From DASWJZ01 sp963792885 (lineage in GTDB: Bacteria; Pseudomonadota; Alphaproteobacteria; Rhizobiales; Afifellaceae), in the NCBI GenBank assembly GCA_963792885.1, contig CAWBXX010000006.1, positions 1 through 64,000 of the forward strand: a stretch of 64,000 bases of DNA, given 5' to 3'. The number at the start of each line of letters is the position of its first letter. The stretch's first letter is position 1. A program made the position numbers and the translations under genes. Under the pieces are notes generated by a model. The model searched no databases. It had not been told where the DNA came from and saw only the letters and a list, made by a program, of their open reading frames with translations. Below are positions 9,928 through 19,694 of this stretch, one piece after another.

Positions 9928-11016
9928 ATGAACCCGCAGGAGCGGAACACCTGGGTTCGGCGCATGGGAGCGCGCTCGGAGTGGTGGGGTCTCCGCCGCG
10001 AGCCGGTCGTCGAGCCCGAGTGGGAGATCGTCGACGCGCATTGTCACTTCTGGACCGAGCGCGACTTTCCCGATCCGCAGGACAACACTCTCAAGCTTCA
10101 GACCAGCCGCTACCTGCCGGAGGAGTATCTGCGCGACAGCCGCGACGGCCACCGGATCACCGCGTGCGTCTATGTCGAATGCGGCTCCGGCTACCGTGCG
10201 GACGGCCCGCAGGAGATGCGGCCCGTCGGCGAGACGGCCTTCGCTTCGGCGCTTGCCGACGAGATGGCTGCGGCGAATGTGCCGACCGAGATCGGCGCCA
10301 TCGTGGCGCACGCCGACATGCGAAGCCCGAATCTCGGCGCCGTGCTCGATGCGCACGAGAAGGCCGGCGGCGGACGCGTCCGCGGCCTTCGTCACAGCGC
10401 GGCACGCCTCGAGGACCCGTCGGCGCGACTCATCGCCGGCGCGGCGCCGGCCAGACTCTGTCTCGATCCGGACTTTCGTCGCGGCGTGGCGCTTGTCGGC
10501 GAGTGGGGCCTGACGTTCGACGCCTTTCTGTTCCAATCGCAGCTCGGTGAGCTGATCGCGCTCGCTGAAGCGGTGCCGCAAACGACGATCGTCGCAAACC
10601 ATCTCGGAGGGCCGATCGGTTTCGACCCCAAGGCGGCGCGCGACCCGAACTTCCCTGCCTGGGCCGACCGCATCGAGAAGCTGGCCGAACGCCCGAATGT
10701 CGCGATGAAGCTCGGCGGGCTCGCCTCCATCGTCACGGAATATGACGGCTTCAAGCGCGACGTCCCGCCGTCGTCGGAAGAATTCGTCGCGGAGCGTTGC
10801 GCCTACTTCCACCATGCGATCCGCTGCTTCGGCGCGGAGCGGTGCATGTTCGAGAGCAATTTTCCGGTCGACAGCATCTCGATCGGCTACGGCGTGCTTT
10901 GGAACGCCTTCAAGAAGATGGCCATGAACTACGACGCTGCGGCGCGGCGCGCGCTGCTCGCGGAGACGGCGCGCCGTGTCTACCGGATGCCGCCGGCCCC
11001 GGTGAGGGCAGCATGA
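9928..11016 (+). CDS. Metal-dependent amidohydrolase (COG3618-like lactonase/hydrolase)
   Basis: Cytoplasmic TIM-barrel hydrolase of the amidohydrolase-2 family, the group of fuconolactonase and 2-pyrone-4,6-dicarboxylate lactonase. It carries the metal motif VDAHCHFW (HxH), a central His in VANHLGGPIG and the catalytic Asp in MFESNFPVD. The chosen ATG (MNPQERNTW) has GGAGG upstream; an in-frame upstream codon at 9847 would add an unsupported leader. The gene overlaps tctB by ATGA, so it is co-transcribed with the transporter, and its product probably acts on the imported acid, lactone or ester. It is intact; the substrate is unknown. Confidence 0.82.
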   Translation: MNPQERNTWVRRMGARSEWWGLRREPVVEPEWEIVDAHCHFWTERDFPDPQDNTLKLQTSRYLPEEYLRDSRDGHRITACVYVECGSGYRADGPQEMRPVGETAFASALADEMAAANVPTEIGAIVAHADMRSPNLGAVLDAHEKAGGGRVRGLRHSAARLEDPSARLIAGAAPARLCLDPDFRRGVALVGEWGLTFDAFLFQSQLGELIALAEAVPQTTIVANHLGGPIGFDPKAARDPNFPAWADRIEKLAERPNVAMKLGGLASIVTEYDGFKRDVPPSSEEFVAERCAYFHHAIRCFGAERCMFESNFPVDSISIGYGVLWNAFKKMAMNYDAAARRALLAETARRVYRMPPAPVRAA

Positions 11017-11465
11017 GATACGCGAACGTCGTCGCCGGCATCGTTCTGGCGGTCGTCGGGCTGCTGACGATCTTCGTCGTCATCCCCTGGCAGATCGCGC
11101 CCGGCCCGGAGGGCTACATGTCGCCGCGGCTGGTGCCGACCATGATGATGGTGCTGATCACCGGGCTCGCGGCCTTGCTCGCCGTGAACAATCTTCGCTC
11201 CGGCGCCGAGAACCCCGAGCACGGCGAGCCGCAGCCCTTCACCCGGACCGAGATGCTGGCCGTCGCCCGGATCGGCGGCGTCTTCGCGGTCTCGGTCGCG
11301 CTCTATCTCTGGCTCTCGCCGCTCGCGGCCGGCGCGGCGCTTGTCGTCGGCGCGCTGCTTGTTCTCGGAGAGCGGCGCCCGCTGGTCATCGTGTTGATGC
11401 CGGCCGGGCTGCTGCTGGCAATCTGGGTGCTTTTCTACAAAGTGCTCGGCACGGCGATCGTCTGA
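11013..11465 (+). CDS. tctB: TTT transporter small permease TctB
   Basis: Small membrane subunit of a tripartite tricarboxylate transporter, 150 residues with four predicted helices (about 5-25, 40-58, 80-115, 125-147). The start ATG overlaps the stop of the amidohydrolase (ATGA). The large permease starts 6 bases after its stop and the binding protein follows, giving the order B-A-C. It is intact. TTT systems use an ion gradient with a periplasmic receptor to import carboxylates. Confidence 0.85.
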   Translation: MRYANVVAGIVLAVVGLLTIFVVIPWQIAPGPEGYMSPRLVPTMMMVLITGLAALLAVNNLRSGAENPEHGEPQPFTRTEMLAVARIGGVFAVSVALYLWLSPLAAGAALVVGALLVLGERRPLVIVLMPAGLLLAIWVLFYKVLGTAIV

Positions 11466-11470
11466 CGGCC

Positions 11471-13031
11471 ATGGACTACATCCTCAAAGGCTTCGTCGAT
11501 GTCTTGAACCCCGGCACGATCCTGTGGGTCGCGATCGGGGTGACGATCGGCTACCTGGTCGGCGCGCTGCCCGGCCTCGGCAAGGCGACCGGCGTCGCGG
11601 TGTCGATCCCGCTGACCTTCTATCTGAGCCCGGTCGCGGCGCTGGGCATGCTGATCGGCATCGCCAAGGGCAGCGCCGCGGGAAGTGCGGTTTCGGCCAT
11701 TCTGCTCAACACGCCGGGCGAGCCGGCCTCGGCGCCGACGGCGCTCGACGGCTATCCGCTGGCGCGCCAGGGCAAGGCGCAGAAGGCGCTGAAGATGGGT
11801 CTCTACGCCTCGGTGGTGGGCGACTTCCTCTCTACGCTGGTGCTGATCGTGCTGGCGGCGCCGCTGGCGAACTACGCGCTTCTGATCGGGCCGGTGGAGC
11901 TTTGCGCGATCCTCCTCTTCTCGCTGACCTTCATCGGCGGGCTTTCCGGCAAGTCGCTGACCAAGGGGCTGATCGCGGCGGCCTTCGGCGTCTTCTTCGC
12001 CACCGTCGGAATGGAGACCGAGACCTTCGTCCCGCGGATGACCTTCGGCCTTCTGGAGCTCGAGGACGGCATCAAGCTCGTGCCGATGGCAATCGGCATG
12101 CTGGCGGTCGCCGAGATGATCGCGCAGGCAGGCAACATCAAGACCATCGACGCGGAGTCGAGCAGATCAAGGATGGCACGGCGCGCGAGGACCGGGTGAT
12201 CCTGCGCTCGGAGTGGCGACGCTGCATGCCGGTGATCCTGCGCGGCACGCTGATCGGCTCGATCGTCGGCATCCTGCCCGGTCTCGGCGCCAGCGTCGGG
12301 TCGTTCCTCTCCTACGCCGCGGCCCGCAAGCGTCGAAGACGCCGGAGAAGTTCGGCACCGGCATGATCGAGGGCATCGCCGCCGCCGAAAGCGCCGACAA
12401 CGCCGTGGTGCCCTCGAGCCTGGTGCCGCTTTTCGCGCTCGGCATTCCGGGCAGCGTCATCGCCGCGATCCTGATCGCCGCCTTCATCCTGCACGGTCTG
12501 ACGCCCGGGCCGCTGATGTTCAAGCAGCAGCCGCGGCTCGTCGCCGACGTCTACGCGGCGATGATCTGCGCCAGCTTCATCATGCTCATCATCGGCTCTG
12601 CCGGTCAGCGCCTCTTCGCGATGGTGATCCGCGTGCCGCTCCGGCTGATCATCCCGGGCGTGCTGCTTCTGTGCTCCATCGGCTCCTACATGGAGACGAG
12701 CAGCGTCTTCTCGGTCTACGTGATGCTGGCGTTCACCGCGCTCGGCTTCCTGGCGCGCAAGCTCGACTTTTCCTTCGTCACTTTCCTGATCGGCTTCGTC
12801 ATCGGTCCGAACCTGGAACTTACCTTCCGTCAGTCGATCCAGCTTCTGGACCACGACGCGACCAACCTGCTGAAGCATCCGATCGCGGTCGCCTTCATCC
12901 TCCTGACCGTCGCGACGGTTTGGTGGGTCGGGCGCGGACACGCGCCCAAGGTGGCGCCCGCTCGGCCCGGGCGCGAGCAGGCTCCTGAAGCCGGCGACAG
13001 CGAGCAAATCGAAAAGGAGGAAAGAGCATGA
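11471..13031 (+). CDS. tctA: TTT transporter large permease TctA (two frameshifts)
   Basis: Large membrane subunit of the TTT importer. It starts MDYILKGFVDVLNPGTI and has the family motifs VGALPGLGKATGVAVSIP, LNTPGEPASAPTALDGYP and, in the repeat half, GILPGLGASVGSFLSY, AAESADNAVVPSSLVPLF and GIPGSVIAAILIAAF. The frame changes near 12163 and near 12335, each consistent with one lost base; corrected length is about 520 residues, normal for TctA. It overlaps the downstream tctC by ATGA. Confidence 0.88.
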
Positions 13032-13991
13032 TCGAGATTTAACAAGAAGAAGCGTTCTCGCCGCGGGTCTCGCGCTCGGGCTCGGCGCGTTGGCGTCGCC
13101 GGCGCTGCGCCGACGACTACCCGACTGCGCCGATCACGATGCTGGTTGGCTACGGGGCCGGCGGCCAGACCGACCTCGTCGCCCGCGCCGCGGCCAACGT
13201 GATGTCGAAGCAGCTCGGCCAGCCGATCAATGTCGTCAACAAGCCCGGCGCCGGCGGCGCCGTCGCGGCGCGCGAACTGAGCCAGGCGAAACCCGACGGC
13301 TACACGATGATGTTCCACTCGAACTCGGTGATGAATTCGGCGCCGTTCATCATGGAGAACGTCGACTTCAAGCCGGACGATTTCGACTATGCCGGCATGA
13401 TCACCGCCTTCCAGGTCGGCATGGCGGCGCCGAAGGACGCGCCCTTCAACAACCTCACCGAATTCATCGCCTGGGCAAAGAAGAACCCCGGCTCGAGCTA
13501 TGCCGCGCTGAGCCCCGAGGCGCGGCTCTACATCAACGAGATCATCAAGAAGACGGGCATCGAGGTGAACATCGTGCCGGTCCAGAGCGGCAGCGACATG
13601 ATCAACGCGCTGCTCGGCGGCCAGGTGATGATGGCGTTCTCGGGCGGCATTCACTACCGCTATCCGGATGAGCTGAAGATGGTCTCCGCGCTGACCACCT
13701 TCCGCCACCCGTCAGCGCCCGACGTGCCGACGATCGAGGAGGAAGGCTTCCCGCTCGGCATGGATTCGCGCACGACGCTGATGCTGCCCAAGGGCACGCC
13801 GCGCGAGATCCTCGAGAAGCTCACGGCGGCGCTGAAGGCCTGCGAGACCGATCCGGACTTCAAGAAGGTGGCGGAGGCCGCCGACATCCCGATCCAGTAT
13901 CTCGACATCGAAGCAGGCCACGAAGGAGATGGCCGACACCTACGCCAAGAACAAGGCCATCATGGAGAGCGCCGGCGTCATCGCCCACTAG
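13028..13991 (+). CDS. tctC: TTT periplasmic receptor TctC/Bug family (frameshifted)
   Basis: Periplasmic substrate receptor for the TTT system. Corrected, it has a signal peptide (TRRSVLAAGLALGLGALAS) cleaved before ADDYPTAPITML. Bug-family landmarks follow: VGYGAGGQTDLVARAAA, NVVNKPGAGGAVAARELS, AKPDGYTM, a region with LGGQVMMAFSGG and a C-terminus ending KNKAIMESAGVIAH. There are three frame changes: after the first four codons, at about 13108 (an extra C) and near 13920. A perfect 10-bp hairpin follows at 14013. Substrate specificity is not predictable in this family. Confidence 0.85.
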
Positions 13992-14012
13992 AGTCGGCGC
14001 GCGATCCCACCG

Positions 14013-14046
14013 AGCGCTGTGGACCCTTCTCGAGGCCCACAGCGCT
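14013..14046 (+). terminator. Hairpin after tctC, terminator-like
   Basis: AGCGCTGTGG at 14013-14022 pairs perfectly with CCACAGCGCT at 14037-14046 around a 14-base loop, 22 bases after the tctC stop. There is no strong T-run. It probably limits or attenuates transcription into the CoA-transferase gene. Confidence 0.55.
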
Positions 14047-14144
14047 TGCCGAAGAAATTTGAGAGTCGCCCTGTTGCAGCCGAATGTCCGTGCCCGCGTC
14101 AAAGCGCGAGCGGACGTTGCAGCGACTGAAGAGAGAAGCGTGTG

Positions 14145-15326
14145 ATGCAGCCCCTCGAAGGACTACGGGTTCTGGATCTGACTCATGTGCTCGCCGGGCC
14201 TTGCGCCACGCACCACCTCCGGTGCCTTGGCGCCGAGGTGATCAAGGTCGAGCGGCCCGAGAGCGGCGACCCGATGCGAGGGCTCGCGTTGCAGCCGAGC
14301 CTGGAAGGGGCGCCGCCGGGCTTTCGCGCGCTGAATGTCGGCAAGAAATCGGTCGTCCTCGATCTGAAGGCTCCGGAAGGGCGCGATGCGCTGCTGCGGC
14401 TCGCCGCGGCGACCGACGTCTTTGTAGAGAATTTCCGTCCGGGCGTCGCAAGGCGGCTCGGGCTCGGTCCGGAGGACGTACGCGCCGTGCGTCCCGACAT
14501 CATCTATTGCTCCATTTCGGGTTGGGGGCAGCGCGGTTCGAGGAGCCGGCTCGGCGCCTATGACCATGTCATCCAGGCGGCGACCGGCATGATGCTCCTG
14601 CAGGGCAATGGCGCGGACAAAGCGCCGATCAAGGTCGGCTTTCCCGTCATCGATATTGCGACCGGAATCAGCGCCGCCGAGGCGATCCTCGCGGCGGTCA
14701 TCCGCCGACTGCGCGGCGACAAGGGGCCCATCACGCTCGACGTCTCGATGGTCGACTCGGCGCTGGCGCTGATGTCAGGGCCGGCCGCATCGACGCTCGC
14801 CACTGGCGAGGCGCCGGCACGGCGCGGCAATCGCGGCTTCGTGGGGAGCCCGGGGGCGGAGACCTTCGCCACCTCCGACGGCCACATCTCGGTCGCGGCC
14901 AACACGATGGGACAGTTCGCGACGCTTTGCCGTCTGATTGGACGCCCGGAGCTTGCGGCGCCACCCTACGTTCCGGCGGGGCTGGCGAGCCACTCGTTCC
15001 TGGCGGACGTGGCGACCGATGAGCTGCGCGCCGCCTTGTGCGAGGCCTTCGCGGTAGCCGAGGCGGAGGCGTTGGAGTCGATGCTGAACGCGGCCGGCGT
15101 TCCGGCGGCACGCGTTCGCGACCTCGGCGAATATCTCCGCGAGGTCTATCCGGACACGCCGGGGATCGGCGTTGCGGGCGAGTCGCTCGCCTTCGGCCCC
15201 GCCTTCCGCTGGGAGAACGCGGGGACCGGAGCGCTGCCGCGGGCGCCGAAGCTCGGCGCCGACACGCAGGTGGTCATAGCGGAACCTGACGTTCGCCGAC
15301 ATTCCGCTTGGAGCAAGCTCGCCTGA
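14145..15326 (+). CDS. CoA-transferase family III (CaiB/BaiF)
   Basis: Cytoplasmic class III CoA-transferase, intact, about 393 residues. It moves CoA from a donor thioester to a carboxylic acid without ATP. Family signs are the N-terminus LEGLRVLDLTHVLAGPCAT, AEVIKVERPESGDPMR, LDLKAPEGRDALLRL, the DVFVENFRPGV segment and the active-site Asp in LGAYDHVIQAATG. The ATG at 14145 is preceded by GAGAGAAG. It opens the module SDR-thiolase-MaoC, so it most likely activates the imported acid for beta-oxidation-type breakdown. Confidence 0.87.
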   Translation: MQPLEGLRVLDLTHVLAGPCATHHLRCLGAEVIKVERPESGDPMRGLALQPSLEGAPPGFRALNVGKKSVVLDLKAPEGRDALLRLAAATDVFVENFRPGVARRLGLGPEDVRAVRPDIIYCSISGWGQRGSRSRLGAYDHVIQAATGMMLLQGNGADKAPIKVGFPVIDIATGISAAEAILAAVIRRLRGDKGPITLDVSMVDSALALMSGPAASTLATGEAPARRGNRGFVGSPGAETFATSDGHISVAANTMGQFATLCRLIGRPELAAPPYVPAGLASHSFLADVATDELRAALCEAFAVAEAEALESMLNAAGVPAARVRDLGEYLREVYPDTPGIGVAGESLAFGPAFRWENAGTGALPRAPKLGADTQVVIAEPDVRRHSAWSKLA

Positions 15327-15374
15327 CCGTTTCGGTCGGCTGAAAGAACGATTCTCGATCGGGCAGGAGCAAGG

Positions 15375-16314
15375 ATGCCGTCAATCGATTTGAGGGGCAG
15401 GGTTGCCATCGTGACGGGTGCCGGCGGCGGGCTGGGCCGACAGCATGCGCTTCTGTTGGCGCGGCGCGGCGCCAAGCTCGTCGTCAACGATCTCGGCGGC
15501 GCGCTCGACGGAAGCGGCGGGACTTCCGCGGCGGCTGAAGGCGTCGTCAGAGAGATCGAGGCGATGGGCGGCGAGGCCGTGGCGAACGGCGCGTCGGTCA
15601 CGGATTTCAACAGGTCGAGTCGATGGTCGCGGAGGCGACCGCGCGCTGGGGCGGCGTCGACATCTTTGTCGCCAACGCCGGGATCCTGCGTGACAAGACG
15701 TTCGCTAAGATGGAGCTCGACGGACTTTCGCGCCGTGCTCGACGTGCACGTGATGGGTTCGGTCAATTGCGCGAAGGCGGTGTGGGGCGGCATGCGCGAG
15801 CGCGGCTATGGCCGTATCGTCTTTACGACGTCTTCGAGCGGGCTCTATGGCAGCTTCGGTCAGTCGAACTACGGCGCCGCCAAGATGGCGCTCGTCGGCT
15901 TGATGAATACGCTGGCGCTCGAGGGCGCCAAATACGACATCCGCGTGAACTGCATGGCGCCCGACCGCCGCGAACGCGGATGCTGGAGGGGCTGCTGCCG
16001 CAGACCAGCTCGCGGCGCTCGATCCGGCGCTGGTCTCGCCGGCGATGCTGGCGCTCGTCGCAGAGAATGCGCCGACGAAGACGATCCTTTGCGCCGGTGC
16101 CGGCAGCTTCGAGATGGCGCACGTCACGATGACCGAGGGGCTGCATCTCGGCGCCGGCGACGACGTCGCCGAGGCCATTCTCGACAACCTCGACAGACTG
16201 GCGGAGGCGAGCGGCCAGCTTCTGCCGGCGAGCAGCGCCGCGCAGGCCCAGCACGAGCTGAAGAAGGCCGAGCTTCGTCTCGACGGAGGAAAGCCAAGAT
16301 GCGTGAAGCGGTAA
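15375..16314 (+). CDS. SDR oxidoreductase, MFE-2-type 3-hydroxyacyl-CoA dehydrogenase (frameshifted)
   Basis: NAD(P)-dependent short-chain dehydrogenase resembling the dehydrogenase domain of multifunctional enzyme type 2. It has the cofactor motif VTGAGGGLGRQHA, the typical VNDLGGALDGSG stretch, NAGILRDKTFAKM, the serine region (TTSSSGLYG) and the catalytic YGAAK. The C-terminal part, with TILCAGAGSFEMAHV, is also typical of this group. Three frame changes occur (near 15612, 15727 and 15965). Together with the thiolase and MaoC hydratase it supplies the oxidation step of a CoA-thioester pathway. Its end overlaps the thiolase start by 16 bases. Confidence 0.82.
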
Positions 16315-17476
16315 TCGTCTCGACGGCGCGCACGCCGATCGGCAAAGCCTATCGGGGCGCGTTCAATGCCACGCCTGCGCCGACACTGGCGGCGCATGCG
16401 ATCGCGCGCGCGATCGCGCGCGCCGGCATCGACGGCGCGGAGATCGATGACTGCGTCTTCGGGCGGCGCTGCCGCAGGGCTACCAGCACACGATCGGCAG
16501 GACGGCTGCGATGCGGGCCGGGCTGCCGGTCACCGTCCCCGGCATGACGATCGACCGCCAGTGCTCCTCGGGGCTGATGGCTATCGCGACCGCTGCCAAG
16601 CAGGTCATCGTCGACCGAATGGAGATCGTGCTCGCCGGCGGAGTCGAAGTCGATCTCGACAGTGCAGACGGAGAAGCTCCGCGTCGACTATGGATGCCGA
16701 ACTCGTCGCCATGCACGACGACATGTTCATGCCGATGATCGACACGGCGGAAGTCGTCGCGACAGCGCTATGGCATCGGACGCGACGCGCAGGACGCCTA
16801 TGCGCTGCAATCGCAGCAGCGCACCGCCGCGGCACAAAAAGCCGGGCGCTATCCGACGAGATCGTGCCCACGACCGCCACGATGACGGTGACGGACAAGG
16901 CGACCGGGGCGGTCTCTGAGCGCGAGGTGACGCTCTCGCTCGACGAAGGCAACCGGCCCGACACGAGCCCCGAGGGACTTGGCGAGCGCTTAAGCCGGTT
17001 CGCGACAACGGCTGCATCACCGCGGGCAATGCCAGCCAGCTCTCCGACGGCGCCTCCGCCTGCGATCGTGATGGAGGCTGCGCTTGCCGAGAGGCGCGGG
17101 CTTGCGGCCGCTCGGCCGCTATGTCGGCATGGCGGTTGCCGGCACCAAGCCGGACGAGATGGGCATCGGGCCGGTCTTCGCTGTGCCGAAGCTGCTCGCG
17201 CGGTTCGGCCTCGAGCATGGACGACATCGGCCTGTGGGAGCTGAACGAGGCGTTCGCCGTGCAGGTTCTCTATTGCCGCGATCGGCTCGGCATTCCGGAC
17301 GAGCTCCTCAACGTCGACGGCGGCGCGATCTCCATCGGTCATCCGTACGGCATGTCCGGCGCGCGCATGGTCGGCCACGCGCTGATCGAAGGCCGGCGGC
17401 GCGGCGTCAAACACGTCGTCGTTACGATGTGCGTCGGCGGCGGCATGGGCGCCGCGGGCTGTTCGAAGTCCTTTGA
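16299..17476 (+). CDS. Thiolase / acetyl-CoA acyltransferase (heavily frameshifted)
   Basis: Cleaves 3-oxoacyl-CoA with free CoA. The start is MREAVIVSTARTPIGKAY. Catalytic signatures are present on separate frames: the nucleophilic Cys in IDRQCSSGLMAI, NEAFAVQVLYC, the His in GHPYGMSGARM and the second Cys in TMCVGGGMGAAG, followed by the usual end LFEVL. At least six frame changes are needed to read it through, the last near 17461 where one C seems missing. All catalytic residues survive. It overlaps the MaoC gene as TGATG. Confidence 0.83.
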
Positions 17477-17945
17477 TGTCGGCAAGCAAATTCAGCCTCG
17501 ACCAGGCGCAAGCGAAGCATTGGGCGCGAGATCGGCGTTTCGGACTGGCTCGCGATCGGTGAGGATCGCGTCTTCGATTTCGCGCGCGTCACCGAGGACT
17601 TTCAGTTCATTCATGTCGATCCGGAGAAGAGCCGCCGCGACGGCGTTCGGCGGAACGATCGCGCACGGCTTTCTCGCGCTCTCGTTGCTCTCCACAATGT
17701 TCCAGAAAGCGATCGGCCACATCGAGGGGAGCAGCGTGGCGATGAACTACGGGTTCGAGTCTGTGCGCTTCATCTCCCCCGTGCACACCGGTAGGCGCAT
17801 CCGCGCCCGCTTCACCCTCAAGGACTGTGTCGAGCGCAAGCCCGGACAGTGGCGGATGACGCTCGATACGGTCGTCGAGGTCGAGCGCGAGGAGCGGCCG
17901 GCGCTTGTCGCGGAGTGGCTGGTCGTCGTCTTTGCGGACGCCTGA
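17476..17945 (+). CDS. MaoC-type (R)-specific enoyl-CoA hydratase (frameshifted)
   Basis: Hot-dog-fold dehydratase of about 155 residues. It begins MSASKFSLDQAQAKHW. The hydratase site is visible as DFQFIHVDPEKSR (catalytic Asp and His), followed by FGGTIAHGFLALSLL and the C-terminal strands FISPVHTGRRIRARFTL and MTLDTVVEVE. Two frame changes occur near 17526 and 17637. The start overlaps the thiolase stop. With the SDR of MFE-2 type this makes an (R)-hydroxyacyl-CoA route. Confidence 0.83.
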
Positions 17946-18082
17946 TCGACGCTTGGAGTTTGATCCGGTGCGCGGAGCATTCAACGACGTACGCACCTGT
18001 TGTGTTGCGGACATCTCTCCGGAGAAATGGGGAATCCATAGATCTCTCGACTGGGTCTTGCATCGGTTTAAGTACCTCGCGG

Positions 18083-18408
18083 GTTCCGGACGACGCACGC
18101 CTCATGCATGAGGAGCCGTTTGGGCCGGTGGCGCCGGTTAACACCTTCCGTGATCTCGACGAGGCGATCGAGCGAGCGAATGACACGGAATACGGACTTG
18201 CCGCTTACGTCTTCACGAGCCGCTCGGACGGGCGCAGCATCTCTCACGTGAAATCCGCGCCGGTATGGTTGGCGTCAACACGTTCCTGATCGCGCACGCC
18301 GAAGCGCCGTTCGGCGGTGTCAAGCACAGCGGAATGGGCCGCGAGGGCGGACGGCATGCGATCCACGATTACCTCGACGTGAAGCTCAGCCATTTCATGC
18401 CGGGATGA
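18083..18408 (+). pseudogene. C-terminal remnant of an NAD(P)-aldehyde dehydrogenase
   Basis: About 108 residues of the ALDH C-terminus: VPDDARLMHEEPFGPVAPV, DLDEAIERANDTEYGLAAYV, then after a frame change near 18250 GMVGVNTFLIAHAEAPFGGV, SGMGREGG and YLDVKLSHF. It resembles the GabD/succinate-semialdehyde branch. The Rossmann part and the catalytic Cys/Glu are absent. A short APVVL upstream (near 17995) could belong to the same gene, but about 27 unrelated residues separate it from the next motif. It is truncated and inactive. Confidence 0.75.
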
Positions 18409-18437
18409 AACAACGGACCGCTCGCTCGCAGTGCCGT

Positions 18438-19380
18438 TTAAGCGCGGGCCGTGGCGTGGCCTAGTCGTGCGCCGCTCGTCGAGATCGCCCGTTGGCCGGA
18501 TGTTGATCTCATCAGTGTCTCTTTGGCGGAGTCCAGATGCGCACGGCAGGCGAGGTCCACCATCGAAACGTTTCGGCCGAGTAGCGCCTCGATGTAGGTG
18601 ATGTGCTCCCTGAGGGCGACCTCGTTGCGCTGCCGCTCGTCCCGTTTGTTCCACTGATAGTGATAGTGAAAGATCAGGGTGATGATGTCGTAGAAGCCGT
18701 CTATGAAACGGTTGGGCACCGCGGAGTTGATCAAGCGGTGAAAGCGGCTGTCGAGATCCGAGAAGTCGTGGAAGCGCTCTTCGATCTCGCCGAGCAGCGA
18801 GAGATGCTCTTCGCGCAGCGCTTGGACCTGTTGCCAGTGCGGGGAGCTCTCGGGCAGCGTCGCAAAGATCGCGTGCCGACCTCAGTTCGAACATTTCGCG
18901 GATCTCGAAGAGCTCGAGCGCGAAGTCGGTCGTGAAGCCCTTGAACACCCAGCCCGAGTTGGGCCGCTTCTCGATGAGTCCAAAGCGCTGAAACCGGTTC
19001 AGGAACTCGCGGATGCCGCCAGTCGCGACTCCGAACTGGCGGGCCATTTCGAGCTCGTTGATGGCTGTTCCCGGTCGGGCGTTGTCCCGGAGCATCCATT
19101 CCATGAAGCGCTTTTCCACCTGCGCGGACATGGGGACAGTCTCCGCCTCGGGGAAACGCGTCACACCCTCGCTGCGCGGATGGACGATGCGGTCCGACCC
19201 GCTTCCGGTGACGACTCCGCGCTGCGCCAGCACGGAGAGGATCTTGCGCACCGTGGTACGGCTGACGCCGAGCTCGGCGCTGAGGCGGCTCTCGGACGGG
19301 AGTCGTTGGCCGTCGGCGCGCCCGGCGACTAGGTCGAGCGCATCGTTGAACGCTCGCTTAAAAAGTGTGTCCGACTTCAT
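18438..19380 (-). CDS. GntR/FadR-type regulator with two winged helices (frameshifted)
   Basis: Transcription factor starting MKSDTLFKRAFNDALDLV. The first GntR winged helix has LPSESRLSAELGVSRTTVRK (about 28-47). A second wing follows at about 90-150 (INELEMARQFGVATGGIREF, KRPNSGWVFKGF), and then an all-helical FCD-like ligand domain with RFIDGFYDIITLIFHYHYQW and ALREHITYIEALL. One frame change lies near 18870. It is divergent from the ribose-type ABC operon, which it probably controls. Two DNA-binding domains in tandem are unusual for the family. Confidence 0.8.
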
Positions 19381-19500
19381 TCTTCGTGCCCGTTCTGCCC
19401 TTCCGTTCTTTCTGCTGTATTTTAGTCCATAAAAAACAGTTTGACTGTGCCACAGAGGCTGTCGTTTTTCTATAAGAAACACAACGGGGTGGAAACGGCT
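19381..19500. promoter_or_regulatory. Divergent promoter region with candidate GntR operators
   Basis: AT-rich patch between the GntR gene and the transporter side. It contains TTTTA-GTCCA-TAAAA (5-bp arms) near 19422-19436 and TTCT-ATA-AGAA at about 19468-19478. Either dyad could be an operator; the assignment is tentative. Confidence 0.35.
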
Positions 19501-19506
19501 GTGACG

Positions 19507-19692
19507 ATGGTGGGACGGGACGAAGCGGAAATCGACCGCGCTCCCCGGGCCGGTGGTTCGGCTGCTGGCGGAGTGTCCGCCATTTCCAAGCCCATCAACA
19601 TCGGCAACATCCTGGCCCAGACGGCTGTCATCGCGATTGTCGCCGCTTTGCCGTGGCATGAGCGTTGGCCCCAGGGTGAGCAAACGAAGTGA
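19507..19692 (+). pseudogene. Fragment resembling the N-terminus of an RbsC-type permease
   Basis: Short reading frame directly before the real permease gene. It contains INIGNILAQTAVIAIVAA, which closely parallels NLSNVLAQTAVIAMLAV of the downstream permease, and then goes straight to a stop. The rest of the permease is missing. It looks like the start of a second RbsC-type permease or an old partial duplication. Confidence 0.4.
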
Positions 19693-19694
19693 CG

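Noticed and set aside
12312..13007. Minus-strand open frame opposite tctA.
   Set aside because: Antisense to conserved TctA motifs; charged, non-globular translation.
15375..16547. Apparent SDR-thiolase fusion in one open frame.
   Set aside because: The frame passes through the SDR only between frameshifts; the true SDR end and thiolase start overlap as two genes.
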